Positions 17,801 through 24,893 are shown, counted from the stretch's first letter. The stretch: 57,378 nt of DNA from Proteobacteria bacterium UBA6156 (GCA_002422365.1 DIUO01000031.1:100187-157564); one strand, 5' to 3'. Program-made: numbers and translations. The notes: generated by a model from the sequence alone, not told the origin.

Positions 17801-17965
17801 GGCTTTGTGCCGATGGCCCTGAACACGGGCGCAGGCTCCGAAGTTCAGCGCCCGCTGGCAACGGTAGTGATAGGCGGGATTATCTCCTCAACCATCCTCA
17901 CGCTGCTGGTATTGCCTGCCCTTTACCAAATGCTCAACCGTAAAAAACCTAAAAAAGAAGCTTGA
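14831..17965 (+). CDS. czcA: Heavy-metal RND transporter, CzcA family
   Basis: A 1044-residue proton-driven inner-membrane pump of the HME-RND class. The N-terminus (IIHHSIQHRWLVLTI) and 12 membrane segments in two blocks (about 12-32 and 340-545; 850-1035) are typical. The TM4 signature DFGLIVDGAVIIIEN begins at Asp402, with Asp408 in DG. This form is known from divalent-cation exporters (Co, Zn, Cd, Ni); copper/silver CusA-type pumps differ there. So the substrate is probably Zn, Cd, Co or Ni. The stop codon lies within the -35 of the next MerR-type promoter. Confidence 0.94.
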   Translation: MLERIIHHSIQHRWLVLTIVLGLCALGAYNFKQLSIDAVPDITNVQVQINTEADGYSPLEAEQRVTFPIETALAGLPSLESTRSISRYGLSQVTVVFDEGTDLYFARQLIAERLQQVRAQLPQDLEPTMGPVATGLGEIFTYVVEADPKAKKEDGTAYTPMDLATMQEWVVVPQLRNLKGVTEINSIGGYEKQYHIQPDPERLRAFKLGIADIAKALESNNSNVGAGYIERNGEQYLIRVPGQVTNEEDIRNIIVAKRDDVTLRIHDLATVSLGSPLRTGAATQNGREVVLGTAMMLVGENSQQVSKRVAEKLVEVNRSLPEGVTARPVYDRSTLVERTIATVEKNLLEGALLVVVILFLLLGNIRAALITAAVIPIAMLMTITGMVQNKVSGNLMSLGALDFGLIVDGAVIIIENCLRRFGMEQHKLGRLLNKQERFHMAAKATAEVIRPSIFGVIIITVVYLPIFSLTGVEGKMFHPMAFTVVAALLSALVLSLTFVPAAVALFVTGKVEEKENAAMRYAGKGYEPMLKWSIANPLKMVAIALVAMLFSGLLASRMGTEFIPNLDEGDIALQAMRIPGTSLTQSVTMQLAVEQRIRQFPEVKEVFSRIGTPEVATDPMPPNVADTFVMLKPPREWPESSKTKAELIKEMEEALEKLPGNNYEFTQPIQMRFNELTSGVRSDVGVKIFGDDLNLMMQTAQNIAAVVSKVPGAADVKTEQASGLPMLTILPNRKAMDRYGLNITDVQDVIQAAMGGRVAGQVFEGDRRFDMVIRLPEHLRTDMQALENLPIPLPEAGKGGMTFIPLKEVATLKSEYGPNQISRENGKRSIVVTANVRGRDLGGFVTEAQSAIQQQVKIPTGYWLDYGGTFEQLTSAKTRLMIVVPVALLLIVGLLFMAFGSGRDALLVFSGVPLALTGGVLALWLRDIPMSITAGVGFIALSGVAVLNGVVMVSFIKTLREQGKKLEEAVLEGALTRLRPVLMTALVASLGFVPMALNTGAGSEVQRPLATVVIGGIISSTILTLLVLPALYQMLNRKKPKKEA

Positions 17966-17992
17966 TACTCTAGTGACTAGAGGATTTAAGGT
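17962..17992 (+). promoter_or_regulatory. Second MerR-family operator-promoter (cdf-DUF2147-merR operon)
   Basis: TTGATA (17962-17967), a 19-base spacer and TAAGGT (17987-17992) form a MerR-type promoter. The dyad CTCTAG-TGA-CTAGAG (17968-17982) differs from the one at 11602-11616 only in its central base. It overlaps the czcA stop codon. It drives the genes at 18016, 18663 and 19016, so the regulator controls its own operon as well as the pump operon. Confidence 0.8.
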
Positions 17993-18015
17993 AAGATCAA
18001 TGAAAGTGCCAAAAT

Positions 18016-18666
18016 ATGTCTAAGTCCTGCTGCGGAGGAGCCTGCGGTTCCAGTGAACTGCCTACGTTTGACGGTATGAACCCGCGTTATAAGCGGATTC
18101 TCTGGACGGTCATCGCCATCAACGGAGCCATGTTCCTCACCGAAATGGTGGCAGGGCACATGGCCGGGTCACAGGCCTTGCAGGCCGACGCCCTGGACTT
18201 TCTGGGCGATACTGTCACATACGGCCTCAGCTTGGCCGTGATTGGCGCGAGCCTGAAAGCACGATCTACAGCCGCCCTCTTCAAAGGCGTATCGCTGGCG
18301 CTTATGGCGATGTGGGTACTAGGTATGACCATCTACCGGACATTGATTCTCGGAGTTCCTAGTGCAGAAGTCATGGGCGTCATTGGCTTGCTTGCCCTAG
18401 CAGCCAACCTCGGCTCAGTCTTGCTTTTACTGCCTTATAAGGATGGCGACGCTAACGTGCGCTCAGTCTGGCTTTGCTCTCGCAACGATGCCATCGGCAA
18501 CGTCGCCGTTATGATCGCTGCCCTTGGCGTCTGGGGAACCGCTACCAAATGGCCTGACCTTGCGGTAGCAGGCTTCATGGCCGTGATGTTCCTGACCTCT
18601 TCAACCCAAATTCTGCGGCAGGCCTGGGCCGAATACCGCAGCGAAAAAGGAAAGACTGCAAAATGA
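18016..18666 (+). CDS. Short CDF-like cation transporter, membrane domain only
   Basis: A 216-residue membrane protein. The N-terminus MSKSCCGGACGS offers Cys ligands for a soft metal. Six membrane segments follow, with cation-diffusion-facilitator patterns: QALQADALDFLGDTVTYGLS (the first metal site is usually HxxxD) and LCSRNDAIGNVAVMIA (the second). The usual CDF cytoplasmic C-terminal domain is absent, giving about 215 rather than 300 residues. Such short transporters occur in Co/Zn/Cd resistance clusters. In each site one His is replaced (ADALD, SRNDA), so the metal may differ from Zn; that is inference. It ends in ATGA with the next gene. Confidence 0.75.
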   Translation: MSKSCCGGACGSSELPTFDGMNPRYKRILWTVIAINGAMFLTEMVAGHMAGSQALQADALDFLGDTVTYGLSLAVIGASLKARSTAALFKGVSLALMAMWVLGMTIYRTLILGVPSAEVMGVIGLLALAANLGSVLLLLPYKDGDANVRSVWLCSRNDAIGNVAVMIAALGVWGTATKWPDLAVAGFMAVMFLTSSTQILRQAWAEYRSEKGKTAK

Positions 18667-19019
18667 AAACATGGCTGATAGGCGTCCTTATGGCTGTGGC
18701 AATGCCCGTGCTGGCTGCCGAACCCATTGTTGGGAACTGGAAAACCGCCAGCGGCGAAACCGTGGAAGCCGCCCGCTGCGACAAACAGTTTTGCCTAACC
18801 CTCAAAACCGGCGAGTATGTCGGTAAACAAATCGGCGTACTGGTAGGCGATAGCATCCATTATAAAGGCAACGTCACCGACCCGAAGGAAAACAAAACCT
18901 ATACCGGTTCCGCCGTCGTCACGTCCAACCTGACCAGCCCGGATACGTTAAAGCTGAAAGGTTGCGTGCTTAAACTCCTGTGCAAAACGCAGGAGTGGGA
19001 ACGGATGAGCGCAAAATGA
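18663..19019 (+). CDS. Secreted DUF2147-family protein
   Basis: A 118-residue exported protein with signal peptide MKTWLIGVLMAVAMPVLAAE. The mature part reads IVGNWKTASGETVEAARCDK, then KENKTYTGSAVV, LKLKGCVLKLLCKTQEWERM. This follows the DUF2147 pattern (GxWxT..G...I..C, DPxxxxxYxG, L.L.GC...LC..Q.W.R). Three of its Cys are family-typical and may form a disulfide. The function of the family is not established; in this cluster a periplasmic metal role is plausible. Both ends overlap neighbours in ATGA junctions, so it is in the regulated operon. Confidence 0.75.
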   Translation: MKTWLIGVLMAVAMPVLAAEPIVGNWKTASGETVEAARCDKQFCLTLKTGEYVGKQIGVLVGDSIHYKGNVTDPKENKTYTGSAVVTSNLTSPDTLKLKGCVLKLLCKTQEWERMSAK

Positions 19020-19432
19020 AAAAAGCTCTAACTCCAACAACGAATTTTACGATTGGTGAACTTTCCAAGGCCACCGGCACGAAAATTCCGACTATCCGCT
19101 TCTACGAAAGCATCGGCATCCTGCCGGAAGTACCGCGCACCGCCAGCAACCGCCGCCTTTACAACGAAAATGCCATCATGAAGCTCCGCTTTATCCGCCA
19201 TGCGCGTGAGCTGGGCTTTGAACTAGACGCCATCCGCACCCTTCTTGCCATGCAGGAACAACCGGAAGCTTCATGCGAAGAAGCAGATATTTTGGCCCGT
19301 GCCCAACTGGCGGAAGTGGAAATGCGTCTAACCCGCCTTACTGCCATGCGGGAAGAGCTACAGCGTATGCTTTGCGAAAACACCCACAACAAAGTGGCTC
19401 AGTGCCGGATTATTGAAACGCTGGCCAGCTAG
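19016..19432 (+). CDS. MerR-family metal-responsive transcriptional regulator
   Basis: A 138-residue regulator. I start at ATG 19016, which overlaps the previous stop (ATGA); an upstream start at 18980 would only add out-of-family residues. Residues 10-80 form the winged helix (FTIGELSKATGTKIPTIRFY, then LRFIRHARELGF). A long dimerisation helix follows, with Cys85 (CEEAD, the position used by ZntR/CadR-type sensors) and C-terminal Cys residues (MLCENTHNKVAQCRIIETL). This pattern is that of Cd/Zn/Pb sensors. Two matching operators at 11602 and 17968 give its likely regulon: czc pump, CDF-like transporter and itself. Confidence 0.87.
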   Translation: MKKALTPTTNFTIGELSKATGTKIPTIRFYESIGILPEVPRTASNRRLYNENAIMKLRFIRHARELGFELDAIRTLLAMQEQPEASCEEADILARAQLAEVEMRLTRLTAMREELQRMLCENTHNKVAQCRIIETLAS

Positions 19433-19434
19433 AG

Positions 19435-19458
19435 AAAAGGTGCCCGTAGGCACCTTGT
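19435..19458. terminator. Bidirectional terminator between convergent operons
   Basis: The stem AAGGTGCC / GGCACCTT with loop CGTA lies between the merR stop (19432) and the merT-like stop (19459). On the minus strand it is followed by TTTTC, so it best terminates the leftward operon, but it can serve both. Confidence 0.75.
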
Positions 19459-19851
19459 TCAGAACAACAGCTTTGGCAGAACTATCGCCACGGTAAAGCC
19501 CGTAGCCCACAGAGCGGTAGCAATCCCCACCATCCACCACGAGAATACCCGCAGCCGTTGGCAGGCCAGCGCTAGCCGCTTATCGGCAGGGCAGGGGACA
19601 TATCGCTGCCGCCACACCGAATACCAGCTCACGCCAATCATCAAGGCGGAGATACCAAACACCCACACTTTATGCGCGGAAAGCCACACCAACCAAGGCG
19701 CAGCACTCACCAGGCCGACCAAGGCGGCACCCATGCCGAGGCTCACGAACACCAGCGGCAATACGCAACACACCAAAGTCCCCATGCTGGTAAAAAGTCC
19801 CAGCATGGGCATCAGCGTGTCGCGCCAGTTCAAGGTTTCTTGGCGCGCCAT
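19459..19851 (-). CDS. MerT-like inner-membrane metal transport protein
   Basis: A 130-residue membrane protein with about three to four segments. The pair CC in the first segment (GTLVCCVLPLVFVSLGMGAA) matches the MerT vicinal Cys pair; two further Cys lie in a loop (CPADKRLALAC), as in MerT. MerT carries Hg(II) inward from MerP to the reductase. Here there is no merA, and neighbours point to copper or divalent metals, so the substrate is uncertain. It starts 2 bases after the MerP-like gene and is last in a five-gene leftward operon that ends at the bidirectional terminator. Confidence 0.75.
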   Translation of the reverse strand: MARQETLNWRDTLMPMLGLFTSMGTLVCCVLPLVFVSLGMGAALVGLVSAAPWLVWLSAHKVWVFGISALMIGVSWYSVWRQRYVPCPADKRLALACQRLRVFSWWMVGIATALWATGFTVAIVLPKLLF

Positions 19852-19853
19852 GG

Positions 19854-20240
19854 TTATTGCACCTTGTAGGCGGTCATGTCGTAACCGGCATCCTTCAGCA
19901 GGCCCTTGAGGCGGGCTTCCTCAAGGGTGGCATCAGCTTTAAGGCCTACGGTGACGGTTTTGGCCGTAAGGTCAACCTTCACATCGGTTACACCATTCTC
20001 TTTCATCAGGGTTTTCTTGATGGCCTGGGCACAGAAATCACAGACAAGGCCGTTCACCTTGGCGATAATAACCTTGTCGCCCTGGGCTTGCTGTGCCGCA
20101 GTGGCGGGCTTATCCATGGAGGACATATCCATATCCTTCATCATACCGTCCGGCATCTTGTGCATATTTTCATGACTTTCCGCAGCGAAAGCCGGAAGGC
20201 TCAGGGCGGTAAGGGCAAGGGTAATGTATTGGAGTTTCAT
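19854..20240 (-). CDS. Periplasmic MerP-like heavy-metal-associated protein
   Basis: A 128-residue exported protein. The longer frame opens at a TTG (20255); I use ATG 20240 because a signal peptide (MKLQYITLALTALSLPAFA) then begins at once and AAAGA lies upstream. Next is a Met/His-rich linker (ENMHKMPDGMMKDMDMSSMD, about residues 24-43), then an HMA domain (about 55-128) with the metal motif GLVCDFC and the beta-alpha-beta fold pattern (VTDVKVDLTAKTVTVGL). The Met-rich linker favours Cu(I) over Hg. Likely hands metal to the adjacent MerT-like protein. Confidence 0.82.
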   Translation of the reverse strand: MKLQYITLALTALSLPAFAAESHENMHKMPDGMMKDMDMSSMDKPATAAQQAQGDKVIIAKVNGLVCDFCAQAIKKTLMKENGVTDVKVDLTAKTVTVGLKADATLEEARLKGLLKDAGYDMTAYKVQ

Positions 20241-20261
20241 GTTCGTATCTTTCAATTTTAC

Positions 20262-20897
20262 TTAGAAGGTTTTCATCAAATTCAGCATGACGCCGCCACG
20301 GGTACTGACCCCGGCTTCCCAGAGGTAATCCCCCCAGAATTGCCGCAGCATCGGCGTGGCACTCCACGTCTTGGCTTCACCGGGCGTATGGTCTACCTGA
20401 AGCATCAGCCAGCTATGCAGGCCTCCGGCTTCCGCAATGTACGGAGCAACCCCGACCCGCGCAGATTGCCAGAGGAAGTCCGGCCCGTTGGCCGTGGTTT
20501 GGAAATTAGTACCGGCCTGCGTATAAAACCGCCGGTCTTCCCAATCCACTGAGGCACCGCCCCAACCGCTCAAACGGGTCTTGTCGTCAATGAAGGTGGG
20601 GCCTGCCCCGCCACTCACATAGACATTCGCTTGGCTATCCGGGTAGTTCCAGCGCCAGCCCCGCGTCACCTGCGGGCCGTGGGTGTTGTAATCATCCTGC
20701 CGGTAATTGGTATCAGCCCAGCCGACAGCCCAGTTTTTGTTAATCGTATAGTCGGTATGAACCATATCCATTAAAGGATCATGGCCCACCATGACATTCA
20801 CGCCTCCAGGGTAGGTAATGGGCCTCGCCCACACCGCCAAGGGCAGCGTCCCGGCCAAAAGGCCGGAGATCGCTGCAAGTTGATATGACGGACGCAT
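20262..20897 (-). CDS. Probable outer-membrane beta-barrel protein, unknown
   Basis: A 211-residue exported protein with a signal peptide (about residues 1-24, ending VWA-RP). The mature part alternates short amphipathic strands rich in Trp, Tyr, Gly and Asn (WAVGWADTNYRQDDY, VTRGWRWNYP, WGGASVDWEDRRFYTQAG) and ends in a Phe (MLNLMKTF), the usual C-terminal signature of outer-membrane barrels. There are no Cys. Its size and layout recall CopB-like barrels, but I cannot assign it. It sits in the same leftward operon as the MerP/MerT-like genes and may provide passage of metal across the outer membrane. Confidence 0.6.
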   Translation of the reverse strand: MRPSYQLAAISGLLAGTLPLAVWARPITYPGGVNVMVGHDPLMDMVHTDYTINKNWAVGWADTNYRQDDYNTHGPQVTRGWRWNYPDSQANVYVSGGAGPTFIDDKTRLSGWGGASVDWEDRRFYTQAGTNFQTTANGPDFLWQSARVGVAPYIAEAGGLHSWLMLQVDHTPGEAKTWSATPMLRQFWGDYLWEAGVSTRGGVMLNLMKTF

Positions 20898-20899
20898 GG

Positions 20900-21082
20900 C
20901 TACTTTCCTGCGGTTGTCGGGCTTGTCGTGGAAACGACAGCCTGAGGCCTCACGTTCCCGATGTCATAGGCCGCAAAGCGGTGCCAGATGCCATGCGCCT
21001 TACCACTTGTTGCTGTTTCGGCACTTGCCGCACTGGCAAGGCTCCATGAGGCTAATACAGCCATCATTATAACGATTTTCAT
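20900..21082 (-). CDS. Small secreted peptide, unknown
   Basis: A 60-residue exported peptide. I use ATG 21082 (AAGGAT about 8 bases upstream) rather than an upstream start at 21127. The signal peptide is MKIVIMMAVLASWSLASAAS; the mature part, about 38 residues, has a His (GKAHGIWHRF) and a Thr/Ser-rich end. It ends 2 bases before the barrel gene starts, so it is co-translated. Family and function not recognised. Confidence 0.5.
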   Translation of the reverse strand: MKIVIMMAVLASWSLASAASAETATSGKAHGIWHRFAAYDIGNVRPQAVVSTTSPTTAGK

Positions 21083-21148
21083 AGGTAATATCCTTAATTC
21101 GTTTAACGCAAAGCCAACCAGCACCATGCTGGTAGCCTTAATCAGGCG

Positions 21149-21511
21149 TTAAGCGAAGTTGGGAGGAGGGGTTGGAACACTCTGGCCGCGGCTGAACATA
21201 AGCTGGCTGCCATGCTCAACCGGACCGTCAAAGGCAAGCGGAGCCTCAAAGAAAGCAGGAAGCGGCTCCAACAAAGCGGAAGTCGCCAGCCCGTAACAGG
21301 ACAAAGCACACTTGCCGATATCCATTTTCATCATACTGGATTTGCTGGAAGGGCAATCGCTCATATTCATGCCTGGCATGTCCATGGAAGCCTGTTGGGA
21401 ACTCATCATGGAAGCCTGCTGGCCTACTCCAACAGCAAAGGAACTGGACGCAAAACCAACCCAGGCCATAACAATGGCCATCGCAAGAAGGGCGAGTCGG
21501 GTTTGTTTCAT
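21149..21511 (-). CDS. Small secreted Met-rich metal-associated protein
   Basis: A 120-residue exported protein, first gene of the leftward operon. The signal peptide is about residues 1-26. The mature part is Met/Ser-rich (MMSSQQASMDMPGMNMSDC, SSMMKMDIGKC) with a Cys pair near SCYG. It ends in PTPPPNFA, resembling the Pro-rich tails of the proteins at 11698 and 21681. Met-rich exported proteins of this kind bind Cu(I)/Ag(I) in copper-resistance loci. It faces the gene at 21681 across a shared promoter region. On the minus strand TATAAT lies only about 8 bases before the ATG, so this mRNA may have almost no leader. Confidence 0.6.
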   Translation of the reverse strand: MKQTRLALLAMAIVMAWVGFASSSFAVGVGQQASMMSSQQASMDMPGMNMSDCPSSKSSMMKMDIGKCALSCYGLATSALLEPLPAFFEAPLAFDGPVEHGSQLMFSRGQSVPTPPPNFA

Positions 21512-21680
21512 TACCTATTATTATAGGAGCTGGCGAAAGCGATTGCAAACAGTGAATTTATCCATGGAATCATTAGTATGACCAATGTTTACCGGAAAGT
21601 GACAGGGGGCAACAAATGCAGGATATAGATTACGCCGAAAACTTGACAATCTTCGTTTAAGGTTCATGCTGACCCTATAC

Positions 21681-22079
21681 ATGAAAAAGCTGCTTGCCAT
21701 TGCCGTGTTCTCATTGGGCCTCTTTGTAGGCCTGCCGAGCTTCGCCATGGCTCACGTAAATACCCCGCATGACGTTCAGCCAGCAGTTTCTTCTCCCATA
21801 CAGACTTCCCAGCAAGCCCGCACGGAAAGCAAAAGCTTTGGCGTCATTGCGTCTGCCGATAAGCAGGTCCAGGAAAAAGCCAACCCCGGCAAGTGTCCCT
21901 GCGGCAAGGATTGTGCAAAATGTATGTGTTCCATGGCGACTTGCTGCCAGTTCATGGGCAAAACAGCCAGTAACCTTAATCTGCCTATTCTCAATAAAGA
22001 GGATAGCCAGGATATCGCTGAATTTTTGGTTTACGGCTTATCGCCGGAAACCTTGGCCGAACCTCCCCGAATTTCCTAA
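21681..22079 (+). CDS. Small secreted Cys-rich copper-cluster protein
   Basis: A 132-residue exported protein; I start at ATG 21681, giving signal peptide MKKLLAIAVFSLGLFVGLPS. The core is strongly Cys-rich (GKCPCGKDCAKCMCSMATCC, six to seven Cys within about 25 residues), a metallothionein-like cluster suited to Cu(I). The C-terminus ends LAEPPRIS, like two other small proteins here. It begins the rightward copper operon. Upstream, TTGACA and an imperfect dyad AATCTT/AAGGTT could be a MerR-type site, but no good -10 is seen. Confidence 0.6.
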   Translation: MKKLLAIAVFSLGLFVGLPSFAMAHVNTPHDVQPAVSSPIQTSQQARTESKSFGVIASADKQVQEKANPGKCPCGKDCAKCMCSMATCCQFMGKTASNLNLPILNKEDSQDIAEFLVYGLSPETLAEPPRIS

Positions 22080-22180
22080 CTCATCACCGCCTTGTGCGGC
22101 CCTTTGACGCGGCGTGGTGCCCGTCAGAGTATATGGCCGCATAAGTATCTCAATTCCAATGATGAATAGGAAACAATACT

Positions 22181-22456
22181 ATGAAAACAATCTCTAAAAT
22201 CAGCTTTGCCATACTTGCGCTGGGCTTTGTCACCGTCGCCAATGTTCATGCCGAAGAAGTCATGACTGTGGATGAAAAGCTGGAAGCCTTCCGTGATGGT
22301 AAGGCGGGCGTCTATGGCGTCAGCCCCGCTACCGATATCGGCAACGTCATTCACCATGAAAACGGCGAAAAGAAGAAGATGAACTGCGCCGACATGCCCC
22401 ACAAAGGCATGAAGATGGACATGAAAGACTGCGAGAAGACGGAGAAAGCCAAATAA
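22181..22456 (+). CDS. Small periplasmic Met/Cys copper-binding-like protein
   Basis: A 91-residue exported protein with signal peptide MKTISKISFAILALGFVTVA. The mature N-terminal part is acidic; the C-terminal third has KMNCADMPHKGMKMDMKDCE, with two Cys, four Met and one His that would suit Cu(I). AGGAAA precedes the start. It lies between the Cys-rich gene and copA in a rightward copper operon. Probably a periplasmic copper buffer; family not recognised. Confidence 0.6.
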   Translation: MKTISKISFAILALGFVTVANVHAEEVMTVDEKLEAFRDGKAGVYGVSPATDIGNVIHHENGEKKKMNCADMPHKGMKMDMKDCEKTEKAK

Positions 22457-22528
22457 GCCTGAAAGCCGTAGGCTCTTTCCCATCCGGGCAGGAGCCTACC
22501 CCTTATATAGTTCAAAAAGGTCATTCTA

Positions 22529-24184
22529 ATGCCAATTATCATAAAACGAACCATCGGTAGCATGGCGGCTGCCTGCCTGATGGCGGTATTCGCCTATTCA
22601 TCCGCCCTGGCGGCAACTACCGAATATACGCTGAACATCGCCCGCCAGCCGGTCAACATCACCGGCAAGCCGATTGAAAAAGTTACCGTCAACGGCGGTA
22701 TCCCGGCACCTACCCTAAGGTTTAGGGAAGGGGATGAAGCGGTGATCCACGTCACCAACACCATGAAGGAGGATTCCTCCATTCACTGGCACGGCCTTAT
22801 CCTGCCGGGTGGGATGGACGGGGTTCCCGGCCTGAACGGTTTTGCCGGTATCAAACCCGGCAAGACTTTCACCTATCGCTTTCCGCTGAAGCAAACCGGC
22901 ACCTACTGGTATCACGCCCACTCGGAAGGGCAGGAACAGGACGGCCTCTACGGCTCCATCATTGTTGATCCTAAGGGCAAAGACCCCATCAAGGCCGACC
23001 GCGATTACGTTGTAGTGGTGTCGGACTTCACACCTGAAAAATCAGGTGATGTGATGAAGAACCTGAAGATGGACTCCGAGTATTACGCCAACGCCCGCCG
23101 CACGATGGGAGACTTCTGGCGTGATGTGAAGGCCAAGGGCTTCAGCAAGGCATGGGAGAACTCCAAGATGTGGGGGCAGATGCGTATGGCGCAAACCGAC
23201 CTCGCGGACGTGACCGGCTACACCTTCCTCATCAACGGCAAAAGCCCGGACCAGAACTGGACAGGCTTGTTCAAGCCGGGCGAGAAAGTGCGCCTGCGCT
23301 TTATCAACGCCTCCGCCATGTCGTTTTTCGACGTGCGGATACCGGACCTGAAAATGAGCGTGGTGCAGTCGGACGGCCAGAACGTGGAGCCGGTGGCGGT
23401 GGATGACTTCCGCTTTGCCCCTGCTGAAACCTATGACGTGGTGGTGACGCCAAAAGACGACAAGGCCTATACCATTGCCGCCGAGCCGATTGACCGTACC
23501 GGCTTTGCCTTGGCTACACTTGCGCCGCGTGAGGGGATGAAAGGTGAAGTTCCCGCCCAGCGTAAACGTGCGCTCCTAACCATGAGCGACATGGGCAGCA
23601 TGGACGATATGGACATGGGCGACATGACCATGACCCCTGCAGACATGGTGAGCGGCTGGGCCAAAACCGGCGCACCGGCTGGCGACAAGGTGCTGGACTA
23701 CGCCGACCTTCGTTACGCAGGTATCCAGAAGGATACGCGCGAACCGGGCCGTACCATCGACGTGCGCTTGGGCGGAAACATGGAGCGTTACATCTGGACG
23801 ATCAACGGCAAGAAGTTTTCGGAAGCCGAACCCATCCGCCTGAAATACGGCGAACGGGTGAGGCTGAACTTCACCAACGAAACCATGATGGCGCACCCCA
23901 TGCACCTGCACGGCATGTTTGTGCAGTTGGAGAACGGCCAGCCTGCCGAGAAGCTTCCCAACAAGCACACCGTCATTGTGCCTCCGGGGAAATCCTATTC
24001 GGTCTTGCTGACGGCGGATGAAGTGGGAGAGTGGGCGTTCCATTGCCACCTGCTGTACCACATGATGTCCGGCATGATGACTACGGCAGTTGTCGCCAAG
24101 CTGGATGCCGCCGACATGCCGCAGCAGGCAAAACCTCAACCCCAATCTATGAAAATGGAGGGCATGAATCATGGCAGCCACTAA
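22529..24184 (+). CDS. copA: CopA-family multicopper oxidase
   Basis: A 551-residue periplasmic multicopper oxidase of the PcoA/CopA type, which oxidises Cu(I) to the less toxic Cu(II). Export signal at residues 1-28; it has KR rather than the Tat twin Arg. Three cupredoxin domains are marked by the copper motifs HWHG (SIHWHGLILPGGMDG), YWYHAHSEGQ, MHLHGMF and the C-terminal HCHLLYHM. A Met-rich insert (MSDMGSMDDMDMGDMTMTP) lies at about residues 350-370, as in copper-dedicated enzymes. Length is a little under the usual 580-610. The name copA is also used for the ATPase at 26555; they are unrelated. Confidence 0.94.
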   Translation: MPIIIKRTIGSMAAACLMAVFAYSSALAATTEYTLNIARQPVNITGKPIEKVTVNGGIPAPTLRFREGDEAVIHVTNTMKEDSSIHWHGLILPGGMDGVPGLNGFAGIKPGKTFTYRFPLKQTGTYWYHAHSEGQEQDGLYGSIIVDPKGKDPIKADRDYVVVVSDFTPEKSGDVMKNLKMDSEYYANARRTMGDFWRDVKAKGFSKAWENSKMWGQMRMAQTDLADVTGYTFLINGKSPDQNWTGLFKPGEKVRLRFINASAMSFFDVRIPDLKMSVVQSDGQNVEPVAVDDFRFAPAETYDVVVTPKDDKAYTIAAEPIDRTGFALATLAPREGMKGEVPAQRKRALLTMSDMGSMDDMDMGDMTMTPADMVSGWAKTGAPAGDKVLDYADLRYAGIQKDTREPGRTIDVRLGGNMERYIWTINGKKFSEAEPIRLKYGERVRLNFTNETMMAHPMHLHGMFVQLENGQPAEKLPNKHTVIVPPGKSYSVLLTADEVGEWAFHCHLLYHMMSGMMTTAVVAKLDAADMPQQAKPQPQSMKMEGMNHGSH

Positions 24185-24893
24185 ACTTACCGTCACGGCA
24201 GCCCTGCTGGGCTTGGCGTTTACGGCTCAGGCCGAAGACATGAAGCACGACATGGCGATGGAACACGGCGGCAACGTCAACCATATGTTCCGGCTGGAAA
24301 CCGATTATGGCGCCAGCGAGGAAGGTGGCCTTGCGACATGGGATCTCGACGGCTGGGTGGGAACCGATGAAAACAAGCTCTGGCTGAAAAGCGAGGGCAC
24401 CCATACGGACGGTGAGCTGGAAGACGGTGAATTCTGGGGCATGTACAGCCGCAACATCGCCACCTTCTGGGACGCCCAAGCCGGTATCCGCATGGATGCA
24501 GGCCCGGATGCTGCCACCTACGGGGTTTTGGGGGTTACGGGGCTGGCTCCGTATTACTTTGAAACCGAGGCGCATATGTTCGTCAGCACCAAGGGGGACG
24601 TAACCGCCCGCCTGCGGGAGGAAAACGACTTCCTCCTTACGCAAAAGCTCATTCTCCAACCCTACGCGGAAGTGAACCTTGCCGCGCAGGATGTGCCGGA
24701 GCGTGACTTGGGCGCTGGCCTGACCGACGGCAAAATAGGCCTGCAAACCCGCTATGAGTTCACCAAGAAATTCGCGCCCTATGTGGATCTCCACTATGGC
24801 CGGAAGTTCGGGGAAACCTCATCCCTCGCCAAGCAACACGGCGAAGATGACAACGGATTCGTCGGCGCGGTCGGCCTGCGCCTGATGTTCTAA
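24171..24893 (+). CDS. copB: Copper resistance protein CopB (outer membrane)
   Basis: A 240-residue outer-membrane protein of the CopB/PcoB family. It has a signal peptide (AATKLTVTAALLGLAFTAQA), a short Met/His N-terminus (DMKHDMAMEHGGNVNHM), and a barrel with family patterns: FWDAQAGIRMDAGP, GLAPYYFETEA, and the end FVGAVGLRLMF with terminal Phe. Its start lies 14 bases inside the end of copA, with GGAG ahead of it. Classical CopB has a longer Met-rich N-terminus, so this is a compact form. It acts with CopA in copper detoxification. Confidence 0.9.
   Translation: MAATKLTVTAALLGLAFTAQAEDMKHDMAMEHGGNVNHMFRLETDYGASEEGGLATWDLDGWVGTDENKLWLKSEGTHTDGELEDGEFWGMYSRNIATFWDAQAGIRMDAGPDAATYGVLGVTGLAPYYFETEAHMFVSTKGDVTARLREENDFLLTQKLILQPYAEVNLAAQDVPERDLGAGLTDGKIGLQTRYEFTKKFAPYVDLHYGRKFGETSSLAKQHGEDDNGFVGAVGLRLMF

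Noticed and set aside
18000..18023. Seven-residue leader peptide (MKVPKYV) before the CDF-like gene
   Set aside because: It overlaps the real start and has no ribosome site or regulatory context; probably chance.
21640..21680. MerR/CueR-type promoter before the Cys-rich gene (TTGACA with dyad AATCTT/AAGGTT)
   Set aside because: No acceptable -10 element at 19-20 bases and the dyad is imperfect; left only as a remark in the gene entry.
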